Shown here piece by piece: positions 50,136 to 59,225 of a stretch of DNA of 64,000 nucleotides. Within the stretch, counting starts at the first letter, position 1; each line of letters begins with the position of its first letter. Under the pieces are notes generated by a model. The model did not search any database. It saw only the letters and a program-made list of their open reading frames with translations, and was not told the DNA's origin. Both the position numbers and the translations under genes were made by a program. This DNA comes from Bdellovibrionales bacterium (lineage in GTDB: Bacteria; Bdellovibrionota; Bdellovibrionia; Bdellovibrionales; JAMPXM01). The stretch covers positions 372,001 through 436,000 of the forward strand of contig JADJOF010000002.1 in the NCBI GenBank assembly GCA_016713885.1, read 5' to 3'.

Positions 50136-50972
50136 TTACTTCACAGAATGAAAATACCGATCGATGCCGCCGGCGAGCGAGAGTGCCAGCGCATTTTGAT
50201 ACTCATCGGTTTGAAGCCTTGCGCCTTCGCGCTTGTGACTGAGAAATCCGACTTCAACCAACACCGACGGTGCCGCAACGTGAGTCACCAAAAAAAATGG
50301 CGCTTGGCGAATGGTGCGGCTTGAGTTGCGCGCGTTGAAGCGTGCGGCGAAGGGAGATTCGCTCCAGGCGCGGTCCATCTCGATCGCAGCAAGACTTGAA
50401 CGTTTGACGCGATCATTGCGTGCCAGATCTTCGAGAATGCGGCGAACATCGTTTCGCGTGCCGCCCGGCTCGATTGAAAGCGTCGGGATTTGCTCGCTTT
50501 CGGCACGACGAACTCCTGAGCGTTCCGTGCGATCTCCTGCGGAATCATGGAGATCGGCATTCTCGCGGTTGGCGAGAAACATGGACTCTTCATCGGCCTG
50601 CAGTTGGTTTTGAAAGTAGAACTCTTTCCCTTGGGCTTTGCTGTCGTTTGATGAATTGAGATGGATGGACAAAAAGAGATCGGGTTTACTTTGGTTGGCT
50701 TTGGCTGCGCGCTCTTCAAGTGCAAGGGATTCATCTTTTTCGCGAGTGAGAGTCACGTGATAGCCTCGCTCGGTCAGCACATCCCTCAGGCGTTTTGAAA
50801 CGAGAAGTGCGATCTCGCTTTCTTTGGCTCCGTTGAGGCTTGCGCCAGTGTCGGTTCCGCCGTGACCGGGATCGATCATGATCCGCAGTTTTGTTGAAGG
50901 AGCCGCGTGGGCGGCAAGGGCAAACGTCGTCAGTGCAATCAGGAGGAGTTGATGCATCTTTTTATTGTGCAT
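50136..50972 (-). CDS. N-acetylmuramoyl-L-alanine amidase (AmiC type)
   Basis: A 278-residue periplasmic zinc amidase that cleaves the bond between MurNAc and the peptide stem. A signal peptide (LLLIALTTFALAAHA) follows a basic N-region, which supports the ATG at 50972. Amidase_3 motifs: MIDPGHGGTDTGA (His ligand), KESEIALLVSKRLRD (Glu), LFLSIHLNSSNDS (His), and LVEVGFLSHKREG (catalytic Glu). No AMIN or SPOR domain is present. It is convergent with queD and lies below a terminator of an upstream minus-strand gene. Confidence 0.94.
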   Translation of the reverse strand: MHNKKMHQLLLIALTTFALAAHAAPSTKLRIMIDPGHGGTDTGASLNGAKESEIALLVSKRLRDVLTERGYHVTLTREKDESLALEERAAKANQSKPDLFLSIHLNSSNDSKAQGKEFYFQNQLQADEESMFLANRENADLHDSAGDRTERSGVRRAESEQIPTLSIEPGGTRNDVRRILEDLARNDRVKRSSLAAIEMDRAWSESPFAARFNARNSSRTIRQAPFFLVTHVAAPSVLVEVGFLSHKREGARLQTDEYQNALALSLAGGIDRYFHSVK

Positions 50973-50996
50973 TGAAACCCGCGGCGTGCGGAGGGC

Positions 50997-51037
50997 AAAA
51001 AAAAGCGGCCTGGCTTTGGGGGGGGTGCCAGACCGCT
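50997..51037 (-). terminator. Strong rho-independent terminator
   Basis: On the minus strand the arms AGCGGTCTGGC (51037-51027) and GCCAGGCCGCT (51014-51004) pair at ten of eleven positions, followed by a run of eight T (51004-50997). It ends the transcript of the minus-strand gene at 51255-51771 before the amidase start. The loop contains eight C in a row on that strand. Confidence 0.82.
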
Positions 51038-51254
51038 AAGGGGGTTGCTCTACCTAAGAGCAAGGCGGGGGCCAGTGCTGGCATTGGCTAAGTACCTGAT
51101 TTCTCTAAAGGTACGGCAGACCAGGCATTGTCAAAAATTCAGACGGTGCCGCCCAAGGCCGTCCCTGGGCGGGCGAGCCGGCCTCTTGACGCACCGCTTT
51201 CTGGGCGGCAAAGGTGATTCTTGGCGATGGGCGACGAGTGAAGGGCTGGTCCGG

Positions 51255-51771
51255 TTACGTGTCTTTGAGGCGGCGTTCAATATAGGCGCGAGCCTCTTCC
51301 TCGTGAGCGGCGCTTGGTTCACGGAGAAAGCGTCCGTCTGGTTTCTCAAATACGAGATAGGCGCCGGCGTCGCCGTCCTCAATGTAGGGGGCGATGATCA
51401 TAAAGTCGTCGGCACTCGCCGAGAACTGAACCGCCGTGCGTAGGATCGCGATCATGCCGGTCATCTCGCGAAAGCTATCGCTGAACTCGAGAATCGAAAA
51501 CCGCCAGACACCGTCATCATATTGTGACTCGGCAAAGAAGTCGTCGGCATTGTCCAAGCCTGAATGCCATCGCCGACGGTGGGCAGTCGTCATAGTTTAA
51601 GGCATCAAGATTTTTCGGCATTTCGCTGTCGCCATAGGTGGCTTTCGAGCTCCACCACTCCTTCCAGTCCTTAAAGTCCTGCACCTTTTTACTGGGAGCA
51701 CGGAACAGTTCGGCAAGCTGAGAGGGAGAAAGCGTGACGCGGCAGTAAAGAGACATCATTGGTGTCGACAT
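51255..51771 (-). pseudogene. Hypothetical gene with one frame break
   Basis: The first frame begins near 51771 (MSTPMMSLYCRVTLSPSQL) and reads to LNYDDCPPSAMAF; the second continues with GLDNADDFFAESQYDDGVWRFSILEFSD and ends with a basic helix at 51255. The two share a natural junction near 51565, needing two extra bases or one fewer there. The joined product is about 172 residues, rich in acidic and aromatic residues, cytoplasmic by composition. I do not recognise it. A terminator follows at 51037-50997. Confidence 0.55.
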
Positions 51772-51907
51772 AGTGGCCGAGCCTATTCGAACGAGGCCGC
51801 GCTGCCAATTCTTGGCAGGGCGCGTGTAAGAACTCCCAGCCAGCGAGAGTGCGGCGGGTTCCGCGCTTGAGAATGGAGAGTGCCTGGACATTGCAGTGAC
51901 CGGAGGC

Positions 51908-53119
51908 ATGAAGCATCTCCTGCTTGCCGCCATTTTTGCCGTTTGCTTTGGATCTGGTTTGACTCCGGCTTTGGCGGTTGCCGCCGATGTGAGTGCGGCT
52001 GAGCAACTTCGCGAGGCGAAAGCGGCGAATCAAGAGATTGAAGATTAGATGCAGTTCCAGGCGCAAGTGGATCGGGCGGCGGCGCTTTGGGCTCGGGATC
52101 TGATGTATCTTTATGAATGGTCAAACGAGCGGCGAATTACGCTGTCAGCCGAAGGCGCGCAGAATGTCCTGAGACGTGCGATTCCGAGCTCGGTTGACGA
52201 GTTGAAGCGTGTTCTCGATGCAGAGTTTGCGTGGCTTGTGGTTTCATCGGCTGGATTTTTGGCGACCTACGATTTAGCGCATGCGGACCAGTCGTTTTTC
52301 GGTTCGCGATCGCACTTGGTGTCGGCGCTTTTGCAGTCCACTCCGTTTTGGAAGGAAGTGAGAGGACACTGTTTGCGGATTGAGCCGCGCGAAAACTTGA
52401 AAGCCTGTGGTCAGCGGCTTCGTCGTGATCTTGAGATTTCCCAAATGGTGTCGAGCAATGTGAGCGTGTTTTTAACCGGCGGCTTGGTTTTCAAGCTCGG
52501 TAAAGCGGGTTTCAAGAAGTACTTGGGTGGCTGGGCCACCGCGCGTTTTGGTGGCGTGATGGCTGCGATCAAAGGTTCAAGGCCTGCGATGTTGGGTTTA
52601 GCGTCGACGGCTGTGCTGCTACCGACCGGATTGATCATTGCGGCGGTGTTGGATGAGCGGGAGACAAGTGGGAAGTACTTGGCTGATCTCGAAAAGACGA
52701 TTGATCAAGACTTGAAAAAGCTCAATGAAGAAAAAGCGTCGGCGAGTGTGATGTATGGTCGTCAGTATGAACTCAAGCAGTTGATTCTTGAGTTCGCGGT
52801 TTGGCTGCACAAGAACGTTCCCTCTAAAACGGAAGATCCGCGATTGGTCGAACAGTTTGCGGAAAAACTGCGGACGACAGCTCCTGGTTTTTCGCCTCTC
52901 TGTGAGGCGCGCTCGGAACTCACAGTGGTTCGCGAACGTGCGGAGCAGAAGTTGTCGGCGACAGAGAATATCGATCAACGGCTTGTTGAGATCGCGAATA
53001 AAAAAGCGCACGGTGAGAAGCTCGCCGACGGCGACGTCGGTCTCTACGAGGACGCTCAGTATCTCGCGTCTCTGCGCTTGAGCCTGAAGGCGCTTCTCGC
53101 TTGTCCAAGTGCGCGCTAA
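51908..53119 (+). pseudogene. Exported protein gene with an in-frame amber stop
   Basis: An ATG at 51908 with GGAGG upstream opens a signal peptide (LLLAAIFAVCFGSGLTPALA) and coiled-coil start (AAEQLREAKAANQEIED), then TAG at 52046-52048, then in the same frame ATG at 52049 and 356 further residues. The second part has a mainly helical chain, two hydrophobic segments (VSSNVSVFLTGGLVFKLG; GLASTAVLLPTGLIIAAVL) and a coiled C-terminus. Without the TAG the protein would be 403 residues and properly exported; the second ATG lacks both a signal peptide and a good ribosome-binding site. No family recognised. Confidence 0.65.
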
Positions 53120-53902
53120 CTAACAAGACGTAAACCAATGGCACCAGTGGAGCCTTGAGGCCGAAAGCGGCCAGCAGAACGCGGTCACGGCGCTGTGCTG
53201 ATCGATCCAGTCCGTCTCGTGATCGGTGGCGCTCGGGCTCATGGGGTTGAGTGCGGCGATCTCATGCGCGCGAGCGGTGAGGCCTGTTTCAAACTTGAGC
53301 GGAGTGACTGCTATCGGCGACTGCCGATGAGAAGAATAAAGCCTGGTGGAGAGACTGTCGTGAAGCGAAGCCCAGGGAATTCCCTCATGCATCATTCGGA
53401 CGCTCGCGGCGCCTTCTTGCGCGGTGCATGTCCACTCCGATCGATGCAGCGCGATTTGTCCAAGGACGCCCCAAAACACCACGCTGAGATGACCGCCGTG
53501 GGCACGCTGTAGATCAGCGAGTTCTTGGCGAAGCTCCTCGCCGGAGCCTCGACGAAAGAATGGGATCCGATCGGTGCGGCTATCGAAGGCGATCGTTTCG
53601 ATGCCAGAGCGACTTTTACGAAAACGCCACCGAAAGATAAGGCGAGCGAGTTGATCGGGCTCGCTGACGAGAAGCTGCTGAACGGAGGTCTCGCGAAAGA
53701 GGCCGGGGGTGAGCAAATAGCCGCCGCTTGGACCGATGAGCAGCAATGTTCGGATTTCATTTCGATTGAGAAATGTTTTGAGCTCAGCCGAAGCGATATT
53801 CCGGGTCCCTTGCCAAAGGTCGCCCTTCCATAGCCTTCGAAACCCCAACCTTTGGCTGAGAGCGCGCAGATGGTAGACGATGCCGCCGGAGGGAGATAGC
53901 AT
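53120..53902 (-). CDS. Hypothetical cytoplasmic protein
   Basis: A 260-residue product. It starts with LSPSGGIVYHLRALSQRL, then a strand-loop LLLIGPSGGYLLTPGLF, a basic stretch (RWRFRKSRSGIET), a helix pair with EELRQELADLQRAHGG and VVFWGVLGQIALHR, and a polar C-terminus with DHETDWIDQHSAV. No membrane segment or signal. The start has no clear ribosome-binding site and no family is recognised. Its stop is immediately next to that of the convergent exported gene; it is divergent from the greB-like gene by 32 bp. Confidence 0.55.
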   Translation of the reverse strand: MLSPSGGIVYHLRALSQRLGFRRLWKGDLWQGTRNIASAELKTFLNRNEIRTLLLIGPSGGYLLTPGLFRETSVQQLLVSEPDQLARLIFRWRFRKSRSGIETIAFDSRTDRIPFFRRGSGEELRQELADLQRAHGGHLSVVFWGVLGQIALHRSEWTCTAQEGAASVRMMHEGIPWASLHDSLSTRLYSSHRQSPIAVTPLKFETGLTARAHEIAALNPMSPSATDHETDWIDQHSAVTAFCWPLSASRLHWCHWFTSC

Positions 53903-53934
53903 AAGAGATCTTTACGAGAACATGGGTGTGATCG

Positions 53935-54512
53935 ATGAGCAAGGCGTTCGTTAACGAAGATTCAGCAGCAGAGGACGCGTTGGACTCAGAGGAGCTTTTG
54001 GACTCCGAAGAGGAGTCGTCGCCGATTCCCAAAGGTGGGAAGAACTACATCACCCTCAAAGGTTTTGAACGTTTGAAGAGTGAACTTGCGGAGCTGCTTC
54101 ATGTGGAGCGTCCAAAGGTTGTTGAAGTTGTCGCATGGGCCGCCAGCAATGGCGATCGTTCTGAAAATGCAGACTACACCTATGGAAAGAAGCGTCTTCG
54201 CGAAATCGACAAGCGTCTGCGCTTTTTGCAGCGGCGAATTGATATGGCCGAAGTTGTACAGCCTGAAAAACAATCGGGAGAGAAGGTTCTTTCGGCGCGA
54301 CAGTCACCGTGCTGGATGAGAATGATGTTGAGCGGACGTACAAGATCGTTGGGATTGACGAGACGGACGCGAAGGTCGGCAAAGTCAGTTGGATCTCGCC
54401 GATCGGTCAGGCGCTCTTGCAGGCAAGAGCGGGTGATGCGGTTATTGTGAAGACGCCAAGGGGTGATGAAGAGCTCGAAATTTTGAAGGTCGAATATCGG
54501 TCCATCGATTAG
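53935..54512 (+). pseudogene. greB: GreB-like transcript cleavage factor, frameshifted
   Basis: A Gre factor rescues backtracked RNA polymerase. After an acidic 40-residue extension (EDALDSEELLDSEEESS), the coiled-coil domain has ITLKGFERLKSELAELL and SNGDRSENADYTYGKKRLREIDKRLRFLQRRID, the hallmark GreB region with its two acidic tip residues. Adding one T to TTT at 54290-54292 turns the frame into VLFGATVTVLDENDVERTYKIVG and on to the C-terminal domain ending VEYRSID at 54512. As written the frame changes to Arg/Ser-rich nonsense that stops at 54450. Probably a sequence error; domain assignment is firm. Confidence 0.85.
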
Positions 54513-54527
54513 AGAAAGAGCGACGCA

Positions 54528-55511
54528 ATGGTAGTTCGATTTTGGGGTGTGCGCGGATCCATTCCAGCACCGAAGTCTCCGGCGGTGATGCAGGAGCTAT
54601 TGGTGGATGTCCTCAAGGAGTTCACTGCGACCGGTGCGGCAACGGCGGATCGCATTGATTCGTTTGTTCGCGAGCTTCCAGCGTGGAAGGGGGCTGGCTA
54701 TGGCGGTGAGACCTCATGCGCTGAAGTCGAGTCTGAGGCCGGACGCATCATTATTGATGCCGGATCTGGACTGCGTCGCCTCGGTGAGCGCTTGATGCAG
54801 GGCCCGCACGGTAAGGGCCAGGGTGAGATCCATCTTTTCTTCACTCACTTCCATTGGGATCACATCGTCGGGCTTCCGTTTTTCGCGCCGATTTTTGTTC
54901 CTGGAAACCGCATTCACCTTTATGCCGTGCAGAGCGATCTTGAGCTTTGTGTTCGGCAGGTTTTTAAGAAGCCGTTCTTTCCGGTACCGTTCGAACAACT
55001 GCTTTCTAAAATCAGTTTTCACCGTCTCGATCCCAGGCAGCCGCTTGAGCTGCAAGGTGTAACGGTCACGCCGTACCAGCTTGATCATCCGGATCCGTGT
55101 TGGGGCTACCGTGTTGAGGAAACGTCGGCGCGAGGGCGTCGCGTCTATGCGCACTGTGTGGACAACGAGGCGACACGCATCAGTCCGCTCGATTTGGGCG
55201 AGGATGCGCTTCTCTATAAAGGAGCCGATCTTTGCTTTTTTGATGCGCAATACACTCTTCAGGAGTTCCTCGAGCACATGAACTGGGGCATTCACTGCGC
55301 CCATCGGTCTTGAGATCGCTTTGCGTGAGGGAGTAAAACGCATTCTTTTGCGCACCACGATCCTCGGCAAGCGACCGCAAGATTGGCGATGCTGGAACGT
55401 CAGACCCGAGACTTTCTTGATGCCTACCGGGCGCGCGCAATGAAGGCGGGGCGACCGCTGCCGGAGATTGAGTGGCAGTTCGCTCACGACGGCGACGAGT
55501 TTAAGCTTTAG
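54528..55511 (+). pseudogene. Metallo-beta-lactamase-fold hydrolase, frameshifted near its end
   Basis: VRFWGVRGSIPAP opens a protein of the MBL-fold class (often called phosphoribosyl-1,2-cyclic phosphodiesterase-like). GYGGETSCAEVE, IIDAGSGLRRLG, FFTHFHWDHIVGLPFFAP (His-x-His-x-Asp-His metal site) and QLDHPDPCWGYRVEE fit. The first frame ends at 55313. One C each near 55289 and 55300-55302 and one T at 55346-55349 restore WGHSLRPIGLEIALREG and ILFAHHDPRQATARLAMLERQ, ending DGDEFKL at 55511. It starts 15 bp after greB and may share its transcript. Confidence 0.83.
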
Positions 55512-55514
55512 TGG

Positions 55515-56399
55515 TTAGCGCGAGTGCTCCTTGAAGAACGCTTCAATGAGCTCAGTTGAGGCGATCGACGAGACTGCGAAGAATGGCAAATGACCTTTTA
55601 GTGGGTCGTCCTTCTTTATCGCCCAAGCGTGACCGAGTTTATCGTTTTCTACGAGCTCGAGCGACTGCGTTCCTTGTTTCCATACCATGCGATTGGAATC
55701 GGAACTGATTGAAATGAGCTTCGCATTTTCTCGATTGGGAACTGTTTTAAAGGCCGAGCCAAAATCAATCATCATGCGTAGGCCGTGATCGGGATGGACA
55801 ACTTTGTCTTGAAGGCCCTGGATCACGAGGATTGATGTGGACGTTTTGTCGGGCTGGCAAGGGCGTTGAGGAAGCGGCATTGGCGGTCCATTCTTTAACG
55901 CCAAGGTGCCATCGCTGGGATTCTGAGCGGAACCATAGACAGGGCCGGAGTGGATAGCGGCCGCCTTGAAAAGTGACGGATAACAGGAAATCGCGCCGGC
56001 TGCGGTTCCACCGCCGGATGAGATTCCGGTGATGAAGACGGGTTTGTGTTTGAGTTTGTATTGCCGTTGAGTGCGCAAGACGAGGTCGGCGATCTCCTTG
56101 AGTTGTCCACTCGCGGTCGATTGATTTTTACTGTCATACCAGTTCCAGCAATTGACGGGGTTGCTGCCGACCGGCACTTGTGGGTAGAGGACTAGCCAGC
56201 CATTTCGATCGGCAGCGGAGTTCATATCAGTACCGAGCGCCATGGATTCGGCGGACTGTAGGCAGCCGTGAAGCACAACGACGATCCCAGTGAGGGGGCG
56301 GCTTGGCACATACTGCAGCTCGGCGAGAGCGGGTGTTGATTTGAGTAGGCTAAAAACAAGGCAGACCAGAATGCGGCAATGGCCTTTCCAGTTTTGCAC
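55515..56399 (-). CDS. PHB depolymerase-family esterase, exported
   Basis: A 294-residue alpha/beta hydrolase with a signal peptide (LVCLVFSLLKSTPALA). GIVVVLHGCLQSAESM is the oxyanion loop, VFITGISSGGGTAAGAISCY the nucleophile elbow (Ser in G-x-S-x-G), and LGHAW supplies the catalytic His. WNWYDSKNQ is typical of the LpqC/feruloyl-esterase/PHB depolymerase group. It would hydrolyse short polyester or aryl ester bonds in the periplasm or outside. The substrate is not fixed by sequence. Convergent with the metallo-hydrolase gene. Confidence 0.87.
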   Translation of the reverse strand: MQNWKGHCRILVCLVFSLLKSTPALAELQYVPSRPLTGIVVVLHGCLQSAESMALGTDMNSAADRNGWLVLYPQVPVGSNPVNCWNWYDSKNQSTASGQLKEIADLVLRTQRQYKLKHKPVFITGISSGGGTAAGAISCYPSLFKAAAIHSGPVYGSAQNPSDGTLALKNGPPMPLPQRPCQPDKTSTSILVIQGLQDKVVHPDHGLRMMIDFGSAFKTVPNRENAKLISISSDSNRMVWKQGTQSLELVENDKLGHAWAIKKDDPLKGHLPFFAVSSIASTELIEAFFKEHSR

Positions 56400-56490
56400 G
56401 GGGTTCCTTCCTCTCTATCTATGACGCAGCGGAGCTTTGAGTTTTCGCACGATACCTTTTTTTTAGGCACATGGCTACGCTGTCGGTCTT

Positions 56491-57147
56491 ATGGACGCAC
56501 TTGTACAGTTTTTCATCGCACTTTTTCACGATATGCCTACTGCGCTTGAAGGTCTTTCGCAGACGATGGGGCCGTGGGTTTATGTCATTCTGTTTCTGAT
56601 CGTTTTTGCTGAAACCGGTTTGGTTGTGACACCCTTTTTGCCGGGAGATTCGCTGCTTTTTGCGGCGGGTGCCGTTTGTGCACTTCCGGGTGCGGGTCTC
56701 AATGTTTGGATACTGGGTTTGGCGTTGATTGTCGCGGCACTGTCGGGCGACTTCGTGAATTACAATGTCGGGCGCTGGGCTTCAAAGCGACTTGTCGCCA
56801 ACGGCAAGATCGCATTTGTGAAACAGGAGCACCTCGTGCGCACGGAGGCATTTTTCCTTCGGCACGGAGGAAAGACGATCGTTTTGGCGCGCTTTCTCCC
56901 GATCATTCGAACCTATGCGCCATTTGTTGCCGGCGCAGCGAGAATGCATTGGCTGCGATTCTTGAGTTTTAGCATCGGCGGGGCGATCAGTTGGATCACG
57001 ATTTTTCTTTCACTTGGTTTTCTATTTGGCAATCAGCCCTATGTCCGCGCCGATTTCAAATACGTGATTATCGCCATTATTTTGATTTCCGTGGCGCCGG
57101 CGGCAATTGAGTTTATTCGTTCTCGTAGAAAAGGAATTCACGCATGA
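56491..57147 (+). CDS. DedA-family membrane protein
   Basis: A 218-residue SNARE-associated/VTT-domain protein. FAETGLVVTPFLPGDSLLFAAGAV is the conserved loop-helix with the E and GDS residues, GDFVNYNVGRWASKR follows, RFLPIIRTYAPFVAGAARMHWLRF is the arginine-rich re-entrant motif. Members of the DedA family help move lipids across the inner membrane and keep proton balance. It overlaps the sppA start by 4 bp (ATGA), so both are translated from one transcript. Confidence 0.92.
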   Translation: MDALVQFFIALFHDMPTALEGLSQTMGPWVYVILFLIVFAETGLVVTPFLPGDSLLFAAGAVCALPGAGLNVWILGLALIVAALSGDFVNYNVGRWASKRLVANGKIAFVKQEHLVRTEAFFLRHGGKTIVLARFLPIIRTYAPFVAGAARMHWLRFLSFSIGGAISWITIFLSLGFLFGNQPYVRADFKYVIIAIILISVAPAAIEFIRSRRKGIHA

Positions 57148-58958
57148 AGGGTTTTCTTCGCTCATTTTTATCAGCGGTCGCTGGCACGTTCGCGGGCGTT
57201 CTTCTGGTTATTGTCGGCATTCCGCTTTTGCTGGTTTTAATTGCGAGCAACGTGCAATGGACGGCGAAAGTTTCAGTTGAACCGCAGTCGGTGCTGCACA
57301 TTCTTCTCGACGGCCAGGTGGTTGATGGAGCTCCATCAGTAGAGTGGATTTTTGAAGATGGTGGGCATCGCATTCGCCTGCAGAAGTTGATTCGAGCGAT
57401 TCGCTCGGCGAAAGAGGACAGTCGTATCGTCGGCGCAGTACTGGATATTCGCAATCCCAACATGGGATGGGCATCGGCGACGGCGATCAGGCGCGAGCTT
57501 GAGTCTTTCAAAGAGTCGAAGAAGTTCTTGATGAGCTATGCTGATCGCTTGGACGAGAAGGGTTTGTATCTGGCCACGGTTGCCGAGAAGTCCTATGTTC
57601 AGCCAAACGGCGATATTGAACTCAATGGCTTGGCGATCGAAGAGGCTTTTCTGAAAGGCCTTTTTGCGAAGCTTGAGCTGCAGCCGCTCATTTTTAGAGT
57701 TGGACGCTTTAAGTCGGCGATCGAACCGCTCATTCTCGATCGCATGAGTCCAGAGAATAAAGAACAGTTAGTGACTCTGATTGGCGATATCTGGGGTGAG
57801 GTTCGCACGGCGCTGAGTGGGCGGGCGAAGGTTCCGCCAGAAAAAGTGGATGAGTGGGTTTCTGAGTTATCGATCAAATCGATCGACGACGCTAAAAAAG
57901 CCGGTCTGATTACTGAAACTCTTTTTTCAGATGAGTTTGACGACCTCATTCATGAGGCCGCGAAGTGGGGCGAGAGCGACGAGCCAAAGTATGTTTCTGT
58001 GAGCGAAATGTATGCGGCCACCAAGAATCGTGGCAAAGAGAAGCGCAAAATTGCATTGCTTGTCGCAGAAGGCGAAATCGTCAAGGGAGAGAGTTCTCGC
58101 GGTCAAGTAGGTGATGATACCTACCTTTCGGCGCTATCCGAGATTAAAGAAGATGACGACGTTGCGGCTGTTGTTGTTCGTATCAATAGCCCCGGTGGCG
58201 ACGCGCTCGCGAGCGATGTGCTTTGGCGTGAGCTTGCGGTTCTTGATGAAGATCGTCCGGTCGTGGCGTCGATGGGCGATATTGCGGCTTCCGGCGGCTA
58301 CTATATGGCGGCGGGAGCTCGGCATATTTTGGCCGAGCCGACAACGATCACTGGTTCAATCGGTGTGTTTGGCGTTCTGTTCAATGCGGAGTCGCTGTTT
58401 AAGAATAAGCTCGGCGTTCAGTTTGATCGGGTGGCGACGCATCCCTACGCCGACTTTGGCAACTTCACGCGTCCTCTGGCGAAAAAAGAGTCCGACGCGA
58501 TTCAATCTGGTGTCGAGCGAACGTATCATCGATTTATCAATGTCGTCGCGGAGTCTCGAGGTTTTGAGAAGGTTGAGGACGTGGAGAAGATTGCCGAAGG
58601 ACGGGTGTGGTCGGGTCGCCGCGCTGTCGAGTTGGGATTGGTTGACGAGCTTGGTGGTCTTGATCGAGCCCTTGCTAAGGCCGCTGAGTTTTCAGGTCTC
58701 ACCGATGGCTACCAGATCGATGTTTATCCAAAAACGACGGATCGTTTGAGTCGCTTGCTCGAGCAGCTTTCAGAGGATTCGGTTGGTCTGGGGTACATTG
58801 AGGCAAAGATGGGTCTTTCTCCATCGGCTGTGCGCTTTCTGTCGAAGATGGCGAGTGGTCCACTGGAGCATGTTCTTTCGCTGATGGAGCGGGTTCGCGA
58901 GTCGCGCCGCCCGGGAATTCTGGCTCGTGAACCGGTGAGTGCGGCGGCCATTCGCTAG
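57144..58958 (+). CDS. sppA: Signal peptide peptidase SppA, long (67K) form
   Basis: A 604-residue inner-membrane serine protease that clears cleaved signal peptides. One N-terminal membrane helix (GVLLVIVGIPLLLVLIA) precedes tandem S49 domains. FRVGRFKSAIEPL in the first half places the general-base Lys at residue 190; VVRINSPGGDALASD and SMGDIAASGGYYMAAGA in the second half place the nucleophile Ser at residue 383. This split Ser/Lys dyad is the 67K-type architecture. It is coupled to the DedA gene by ATGA and followed by a strong terminator. Confidence 0.95.
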   Translation: MKGFLRSFLSAVAGTFAGVLLVIVGIPLLLVLIASNVQWTAKVSVEPQSVLHILLDGQVVDGAPSVEWIFEDGGHRIRLQKLIRAIRSAKEDSRIVGAVLDIRNPNMGWASATAIRRELESFKESKKFLMSYADRLDEKGLYLATVAEKSYVQPNGDIELNGLAIEEAFLKGLFAKLELQPLIFRVGRFKSAIEPLILDRMSPENKEQLVTLIGDIWGEVRTALSGRAKVPPEKVDEWVSELSIKSIDDAKKAGLITETLFSDEFDDLIHEAAKWGESDEPKYVSVSEMYAATKNRGKEKRKIALLVAEGEIVKGESSRGQVGDDTYLSALSEIKEDDDVAAVVVRINSPGGDALASDVLWRELAVLDEDRPVVASMGDIAASGGYYMAAGARHILAEPTTITGSIGVFGVLFNAESLFKNKLGVQFDRVATHPYADFGNFTRPLAKKESDAIQSGVERTYHRFINVVAESRGFEKVEDVEKIAEGRVWSGRRAVELGLVDELGGLDRALAKAAEFSGLTDGYQIDVYPKTTDRLSRLLEQLSEDSVGLGYIEAKMGLSPSAVRFLSKMASGPLEHVLSLMERVRESRRPGILAREPVSAAAIR

Positions 58959-59011
58959 CGGAGGCGCACGGGCCTTTGAAAAAACTTTGACAGTCACTGG
59001 AGTTTCAGAAG

Positions 59012-59044
59012 AGCGGTGTCGACTAAATCGACACCGCTTTTTTT
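59012..59044 (+). terminator. Rho-independent terminator after sppA
   Basis: Arms GCGGTGTCGA (59013-59022) and TCGACACCGC (59028-59037) form a perfect 10-bp stem with a 5-base loop, followed by seven T (59038-59044). It lies 54 bases past the sppA stop. Confidence 0.9.
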
Positions 59045-59225
59045 CATTTCCGCATAGGGTTCCGACGGAACTTCGTTTTGGGTGGCGCTGGCCGTTTGGT
59101 TCTGAGACGTTTCGTCTTGAGACGAAAATCTCTTTCAGAAATCGATGGCCCGACTCAAGTCGAGTTTACGCAACCCCGATAGGTTCTTAGTGAGACGTCG
59201 TGCAACCTTGTTCAGGAGGACGTGC

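Noticed and set aside
50973..51254. Possible small RNA or tRNA in the gap before the amidase gene
   Set aside because: No cloverleaf, anticodon arm or T-loop consensus was found; a terminator explains the main structure and the rest shows nothing.
52046..52048. TAG as pyrrolysine codon
   Set aside because: No evidence for pylT/pylS or a methylamine pathway here; a single nonsense change or error is simpler.
58959..59225. Extra small gene between sppA and the cytochrome-like lipoprotein
   Set aside because: Apart from the terminator at 59012-59044 and the ribosome-binding site near 59215, nothing with coding signals was seen.
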